Positions 6,829 through 11,109 of a stretch of DNA of 11,109 bases are shown here, piece by piece (position 1 is the stretch's first letter; each line of letters opens with the position of its first letter). The DNA lies in assembly GCA_027008965.1 (NCBI GenBank), contig JALVDN010000170.1, positions 1 to 11,109 on the forward strand. The letters are read 5' to 3'. Under the pieces are notes generated by a model. It was not told where the DNA came from, ran no database searches, and was given only the letters and a program-made list of their open reading frames with translations. The stretch is from Flavobacteriales bacterium (lineage in GTDB: Bacteria > Bacteroidota > Bacteroidia > Flavobacteriales > Flavobacteriaceae). The position numbers and the translations under genes are program-made.

Positions 6829-6830
6829 AC

Positions 6831-7586
6831 ATGGAATTCTATTGGCATTATGTATTATATCTGGTTTTGGGAATTTTGGTGGGTATCATAAATACTATAG
6901 GTGGCGGAGGGACGGGTTTATTGTATCCGCTTTTAATTTTTATGGGCATGTCACCGCACATGGCTGTTGGAACCGCACGCTTATCCATGCTCACGCAAGG
7001 TTTATTTGGTTTTTTGGGATTCAGATCTTCGGGCTATTTTTTATATCCGTTTAATCTTTATCTTTCCGTTTCGGCATTAACGGGTTGTATCTTCGGCTCC
7101 TTCTTGTCTATGGAAATTCCCGAAGGGATGTATAAAAAATTGATAGCGGTGGTGATCACCATGACCACTTTATTGCTATTTTTCGGTAATCAAAAAAGAA
7201 AACCGGGAACACAACCGCGCGTTCACGGAAAATATTTGTTTTTGAGTATTATTTTGTTCTTTATACTTGGTATTTACATAGGCATAGTACAGACCGGAAT
7301 AGGCTTTTTGATGCTCATTCCATTGATGTTGATAAACAAATTGGATATTCATCAAGCCAATAGTGTCAAAGTAATGGTATTGTTTATTGCCAGCATTCCA
7401 GCCTTGATTATTTTTGCTATGTTCGGTTATGTATCTTGGCCTGCGGCAATTGCATTGGCAATTGGAACATCATTGGGTAGTTATTTCACCGGGAAATTTT
7501 CGGTGCGTATTCCCGAGCGAAAGCTTAAAATTTTTATTGCCGCAATGGTAATATTTTTGGCAGTGCGGTTATGGGTCTTTGATTAA
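6831..7586 (+). CDS. TauE/SafE (TSUP) family membrane transporter
   Basis: This 251-residue polytopic membrane protein has about eight hydrophobic segments in two related halves. The first half holds the family's Gly-rich motif (NTIGGGGTG, 21-29) followed by SPHMAVGTARLSML (41-54). The second half has the matching GIVQTGIGFLMLIPLML (151-167) and HQANSVKVMVLF (174-185). The TSUP family (PF01925) exports sulfite, sulfoacetate or other anions; the substrate here cannot be read from sequence. I start at the ATG at 6831, 2 nt after the der stop. An upstream in-frame ATG at 6780 would add 17 residues that overlap der and are not membrane-like. It is the last gene of the dsbD operon. Its TAA overlaps the stop of the convergent lspA. 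Confidence 0.9.
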   Translation: MEFYWHYVLYLVLGILVGIINTIGGGGTGLLYPLLIFMGMSPHMAVGTARLSMLTQGLFGFLGFRSSGYFLYPFNLYLSVSALTGCIFGSFLSMEIPEGMYKKLIAVVITMTTLLLFFGNQKRKPGTQPRVHGKYLFLSIILFFILGIYIGIVQTGIGFLMLIPLMLINKLDIHQANSVKVMVLFIASIPALIIFAMFGYVSWPAAIALAIGTSLGSYFTGKFSVRIPERKLKIFIAAMVIFLAVRLWVFD

Positions 7587-8179
7587 GATTTCTTAAAAAT
7601 CCTTTTATTGAATAATATAATAATCAATACCCCAATGGTGATAAAGCTATCGGCCAGATTGAAAATGGCATTGAAAAAAGTAAAATATTCACCGCCCATA
7701 TAAGGAAACCAGTCCGGTAGTTTTATTTTGAACAAAGGGAAATAGAACATATCCACCACCTTGCCCTGAAACCAATCTCCATACCCGGAACCGTCTTTAA
7801 CGAAGCGTGCTACTTGGTGCGTACTTTGCGTAAAAAATTTGCCGTAAAAAATAGAGTCAATCAAATTTCCGATGGCGCCGCCTAAAATAAAAGTAACGGC
7901 AAGGGCTAACAAATCATTTCCTTTTTTGATGATTTGAATCAACCAGTAAAAAAGTGCGCCCACGGCAAAAATCCTGAAAAAAGTCAAAAAAAGTTTCCCT
8001 TTGCTGCCTCCCCAACTCATCCCGAAGGCCATGCCTTCATTTTCCACAAACATAAGTTTAAACCATGAAGTGATATGGTAAGTTTCGCCGTAGTAAAAGT
8101 GCGTTTTAATCCAAATTTTCAGTGCTTGATCAAGTAGCAGGATTAAAAAAATAATTAATAAGGCCCTTTTCAAAGTCAT
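7583..8179 (-). CDS. lspA: Lipoprotein signal peptidase (signal peptidase II)
   Basis: LspA is the inner-membrane aspartyl protease that removes signal peptides from diacylglyceryl-modified prolipoproteins. The 198-residue protein shows the family motifs: D17 in the first helix, VENEGMAFGM (45-54), GGAIGNLID (100-108), VVDMF with catalytic D143 (141-145) and FNLADSFITIG with catalytic D177 (173-183). Four membrane helices are expected. It is longer than the E. coli enzyme (about 164 residues) because of an insertion at about 109-138, as I remember from Bacteroidota LspA proteins. The start is the ATG at 8179, 11 nt after the DksA-like gene's stop, so it is the last gene of the ileS operon. 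Confidence 0.96.
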   Translation of the reverse strand: MTLKRALLIIFLILLLDQALKIWIKTHFYYGETYHITSWFKLMFVENEGMAFGMSWGGSKGKLFLTFFRIFAVGALFYWLIQIIKKGNDLLALAVTFILGGAIGNLIDSIFYGKFFTQSTHQVARFVKDGSGYGDWFQGKVVDMFYFPLFKIKLPDWFPYMGGEYFTFFNAIFNLADSFITIGVLIIILFNKRIFKKS

Positions 8180-8190
8180 TGAAAGTCAAG

Positions 8191-8565
8191 TTAACTGCTG
8201 CGTCTTTTTTTGGCTTCGATACTCAAGGTGGCATGCGGAACGGCACGCAATCGTTCTTTGCTGATCAATTTTCCCGTTTCACGACAAATACCATAGGTTT
8301 TGTTATCAATACGCACCAATGCACGGTTCAAGTCGTTTTTAAAACGTTCAAGCCTGGCAATCAACCGTATGGTATGATCACGTTGATAGGAGTATGCGCT
8401 GTCTTCAAAAGACAATATCTTGGTTTGATTGATATCGTTTGAATCCAGCAATTCCCTTAAAACTTTCAAATCTTCTTCGGTCCGTTTGAGCTTTTCTAAA
8501 ATAATTTGACGGAATTCTTCCAATTCTTCGTCCGAATATCTTGTTTTTTCAGGATGTTCAGCCAT
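8191..8565 (-). CDS. TraR/DksA-family protein with degenerate zinc finger
   Basis: DksA proteins insert a coiled coil into the RNA polymerase secondary channel and modulate transcription, often with ppGpp. This 124-residue protein has a helical N-terminal half (about 11-85) that can form the coiled-coil hairpin. D55 and A57 in FEDSAYSY align with the tip D-x-A of E. coli DksA (D74, A76). The C-terminal YGICRETGKLI (91-101) and LRAVPHATLSIEAK (106-119) are clearly homologous to the DksA zinc-finger region, but only C94 remains: the other three ligand positions are T97, S115 and A118. From memory this loss is usual in the Bacteroidota family placed between ileS and lspA. The start is the ATG at 8565, 6 nt after the ileS stop. 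Polymerase binding is inferred from homology. Confidence 0.93.
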   Translation of the reverse strand: MAEHPEKTRYSDEELEEFRQIILEKLKRTEEDLKVLRELLDSNDINQTKILSFEDSAYSYQRDHTIRLIARLERFKNDLNRALVRIDNKTYGICRETGKLISKERLRAVPHATLSIEAKKRRSS

Positions 8566-8571
8566 AGGTAA

Positions 8572-11109
8572 TCAATTTTTTAATTTTTCCACAAATATAA
8601 TAGCATTTGTTTGATTTAGAGAAACTTTTTCGGCTTCTTCGGGTATTTCAGGTTCTTCTACCCATAAAATTTCATCAGCCAAGGTTTCTTTCATAATATA
8701 TTCGCTTAATTTGTCAATTGTATTTTTTATAATTTCATCGCCTGTAAGTTTGATTTTAATCCGGTCGGTTACCTCAAAACCTTTACTTTTCCGGATATTT
8801 TGGAGTTTATTTACCAATTCCCGTGCCATTCCTTCCAGAATGAGTTCATCGTTCAGGGTGATATCCAAAGCAATGGTTGTTCCTCCTTCGGAGGCGATTT
8901 TCCAACCTTTGATTTCTTTGGCTTGGATAATCACTTCACCGGGTTGCAATGCTATTTCTTTTCCTTCGGGAAGTTGTAAAATGACCGGTTGGTCTTTTTC
9001 CAGTTTTTGAATATCTTCTTGTGAAAGTTGTGCAATGGCTTTGGAAATAGATTTCATCAATGGTCCGTATTTTGGTCCTAATTTTTTGAAATCGGGCTTA
9101 ATTTCTTTGACCAGAACATCGGAATCTTCATCCAACAGTTCCATTTCTTTTACATTGATTTCGTGCAAAATCAAATCCTTGACGGCTTCCACATCTTTTC
9201 TGTCTTGTTCGCTCAACACCGGCACCATGATTTTTTGCAAGGGTTGACGCACTTTGATTTTTTCTTTTTTACGGATGGACAATGCCAACGATGAAATCAA
9301 TTGAGCCCGTCGCATTCTGCGTTGTAAATCTTCGGAAATTTGATTTTCGTCTGCTACCGGAAAATCCGCCAAATGAACCGATTCGGCGGTTTCTTTTCCG
9401 GTCACTTCATTCAGGTCTTTCCATAATCTTTCGGCATAAAACGGAGCAAAAGAAGCCATCAGTTTGGCAACCGTATTCAAAACGGTGTATAATGTTTGAT
9501 AAGCCGAAATTTTATCTTGTCCGTATTCGCCTTTCCAAAAACGTCTTCTGCTCAATCGTACATACCAATTACTCAAATCATTGATCACAAACGATTGGAT
9601 AGCTTTGGCGGCTTGGGTGGGTTCATATTGGTTCATCCATTCGGTCACTTTTTTGACCAAAGAGTGCATTTCGGACAAAATCCACCGGTCGATTTCCGGG
9701 CGTTTTTCAAATGGGATGTCATCTTCTTCGTAGGTGAAATTATCCAAATTGGCATATAAAGCAAAGAAAGAATAAGTGTTATATAATGTCCCGAAAAACT
9801 TACGCAAAACTTCTTCCACCACTTTGAAATCAAATTTCAAATTATCCCACGGATTACTGTTCCATATCATGTACCACCTGATAGTGTCCGGTCCGTATTG
9901 CGTAAGGGCTTCAAAAGGATTGACCGTATTTCCCAAGCGCTTGGACATTTTTTGGCCTTTGGCGTCTAAAACCAGTCCGTTGGAAACCACGGTTTTATAT
10001 GCCACCGAATCAAAGACCAAGGAAGCAATGGCATGAAGCGTATAAAACCATCCGCGGGTTTGGTCCACACCTTCTGCAATAAAATCGGCCGGATAAAACT
10101 TCTTCTCATCAATAAGTTCCTTATTCTCAAAAGGATAATGCCATTGGGCATAAGGCATGGAACCCGAGTCAAACCACACGTCAATCAAATCCGGTTCCCT
10201 GTACATGGGTTTTCCGCTGTCCGATACCAACACAATATCGTCCACAATATGTTTATGAAGGTCTATTTTTTCATAATTTTCATCGCTCATATCACCGGGA
10301 ACAAAATCTTGAAAAGGATTTTCTTTCAAGAATCCGGCTTCAATGGATTTATTGATTTCCTCAATAAGTTCTTCCACCGAGCCGATGATTTTTTCTTCCT
10401 TTCCGTCTTCCGTTCGCCAAATCGGAAGTGGAATGCCCCAATAGCGAGAACGTGACAAGTTCCAATCTTTGGCTTCGGCCAGCCAGTTGGCAAAACGTCC
10501 TTCGCCGGTGGAAGCGGGTTTCCACTGAATTTGTTTATTCAATTCCACCATCTTATCCCGTATGTCGGACACTTTGATAAACCAAGAATCCAAAGGGTAA
10601 TATAAGATAGGTCTGTCCGTACGCCAGCAGTGCGGATAACTGTGCACATATTTGCCGGCTTGAAAAGCCTTGTTTTCTTTTTTGAGCTTGATGATGATTT
10701 CCACATTCACCGGCACTTCGGGTTTTTCATCTCCTTCATCATAATATTCATCACGCACATATTTGCCGGCCAATTCGCCCGCTTCGGGTCTAAATCGTCC
10801 TTGCAGGTCCACCAAAGGAACCGGATTTCCGTTTTCATCTTCCACCAATAAGGGCGGAACCCCGTATTTGGCCGCCACTTCCGCATCGTCCTTACCGAAA
10901 GTGGGAGCAATATGTACAATACCCGTTCCGCTTTCGGTGGTCACAAAATCGCCTAAAAGCACACGGAAAGCTTTATCGGCATCTTTGTAGGGCAGGGCAT
11001 AGGGCAGAAGTTGTTCATAGCGCAAGCCTTCCAAATCTTTTCCTTTGAACGTGCTCAAAACCAGATATGGAATTTTCTTGGCACCCGGTTCATATTCCAT
11101 CAATGCTTT
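8572..11109 (-). CDS. ileS: Isoleucyl-tRNA synthetase, N-terminus beyond right edge
   Basis: IleRS charges tRNA-Ile in the cytoplasm. The last 845 residues are visible; the frame is open through the right edge, so roughly 290 N-terminal residues including the HIGH motif are missing. What remains includes the end of the CP1 editing domain (GTGIVHIAPTFGKDDAEV, about 340 residues before the C-terminal side of the active site), NLSRSRYWGIPLPIW, the DVWFDSGS segment, and the KMSKR loop (nt 9951-9937, the KMSKS motif with Arg last). The anticodon-binding helical domain follows, and then a long C-terminal domain I take to be DUF5915. The long C-terminus and KMSKR point to the archaeal/eukaryotic-like IleS2 type rather than the E. 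coli type. It heads the ileS - DksA-like - lspA operon. The codon at 11103 is internal, not a start. Confidence 0.96.
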   Translation of the reverse strand, partial: KALMEYEPGAKKIPYLVLSTFKGKDLEGLRYEQLLPYALPYKDADKAFRVLLGDFVTTESGTGIVHIAPTFGKDDAEVAAKYGVPPLLVEDENGNPVPLVDLQGRFRPEAGELAGKYVRDEYYDEGDEKPEVPVNVEIIIKLKKENKAFQAGKYVHSYPHCWRTDRPILYYPLDSWFIKVSDIRDKMVELNKQIQWKPASTGEGRFANWLAEAKDWNLSRSRYWGIPLPIWRTEDGKEEKIIGSVEELIEEINKSIEAGFLKENPFQDFVPGDMSDENYEKIDLHKHIVDDIVLVSDSGKPMYREPDLIDVWFDSGSMPYAQWHYPFENKELIDEKKFYPADFIAEGVDQTRGWFYTLHAIASLVFDSVAYKTVVSNGLVLDAKGQKMSKRLGNTVNPFEALTQYGPDTIRWYMIWNSNPWDNLKFDFKVVEEVLRKFFGTLYNTYSFFALYANLDNFTYEEDDIPFEKRPEIDRWILSEMHSLVKKVTEWMNQYEPTQAAKAIQSFVINDLSNWYVRLSRRRFWKGEYGQDKISAYQTLYTVLNTVAKLMASFAPFYAERLWKDLNEVTGKETAESVHLADFPVADENQISEDLQRRMRRAQLISSLALSIRKKEKIKVRQPLQKIMVPVLSEQDRKDVEAVKDLILHEINVKEMELLDEDSDVLVKEIKPDFKKLGPKYGPLMKSISKAIAQLSQEDIQKLEKDQPVILQLPEGKEIALQPGEVIIQAKEIKGWKIASEGGTTIALDITLNDELILEGMARELVNKLQNIRKSKGFEVTDRIKIKLTGDEIIKNTIDKLSEYIMKETLADEILWVEEPEIPEEAEKVSLNQTNAIIFVEKLKN

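Noticed and set aside
6780..6830. Upstream ATG start for the TauE-like gene
   Set aside because: It would overlap the end of der by 49 bases and add a charged, non-membrane N-terminus. The ATG at 6831 begins directly before the first membrane helix.

Overview
The window looks like chromosomal DNA of a low-GC member of the Bacteroidota, most likely Flavobacteriales or a close relative. This rests on the ileS - DksA-like gene - lspA order, a Bacteroidota-style LspA and cysteine-poor DksA-like protein, a long KMSKR-type isoleucyl-tRNA synthetase, promoters with a TAnnTTTG -7 box, and GACGGAG/GACGAGGA intergenic repeats. I ran no database search, so family names come from motif recognition.

Left part (1-836): an AT-rich stretch holds the N-terminal 136 codons of a minus-strand DUF3644-family protein with a HEPN-type R-x4-H motif. 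It has its own good Bacteroidota promoter and a gene-poor upstream region with short direct repeats. This is the most accessory-looking part of the window, and the rest of the gene lies outside it. Next (837-2548) is a minus-strand pair: a secreted TPR protein and, overlapping it by 4 nt, a small protein with two membrane segments. Neither has a known function.

Middle (2549-3286): a 738-bp divergent intergenic region packed with structured repeats. It has a 113-bp inverted repeat, a truncated second copy, a long imperfect hairpin of about 140 bp with the same module at its tip, and a fragment of what looks like the same hairpin family in opposite orientation.

Right part, plus strand (3287-7586): dsbD, der and a TauE/SafE-type membrane protein are packed with a 1-nt overlap and a 2-nt gap, presumably one operon from a promoter at about 3254. 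They cover thiol-disulfide electron transfer to the periplasm, 50S ribosome assembly and probably anion or sulfur-compound export.

Right part, minus strand (7583-11109): ileS (N-terminus beyond the right edge), the DksA-like gene and lspA form a second tight operon with gaps of 6 and 11 nt. The two operons converge and overlap tail-to-tail by 4 nt, so no intergenic terminator fits between them.

Most of the window is housekeeping. The candidates for something less well described are the DUF3644/HEPN gene at the left edge and the nested structured repeats at 2.7-3.16 kb.
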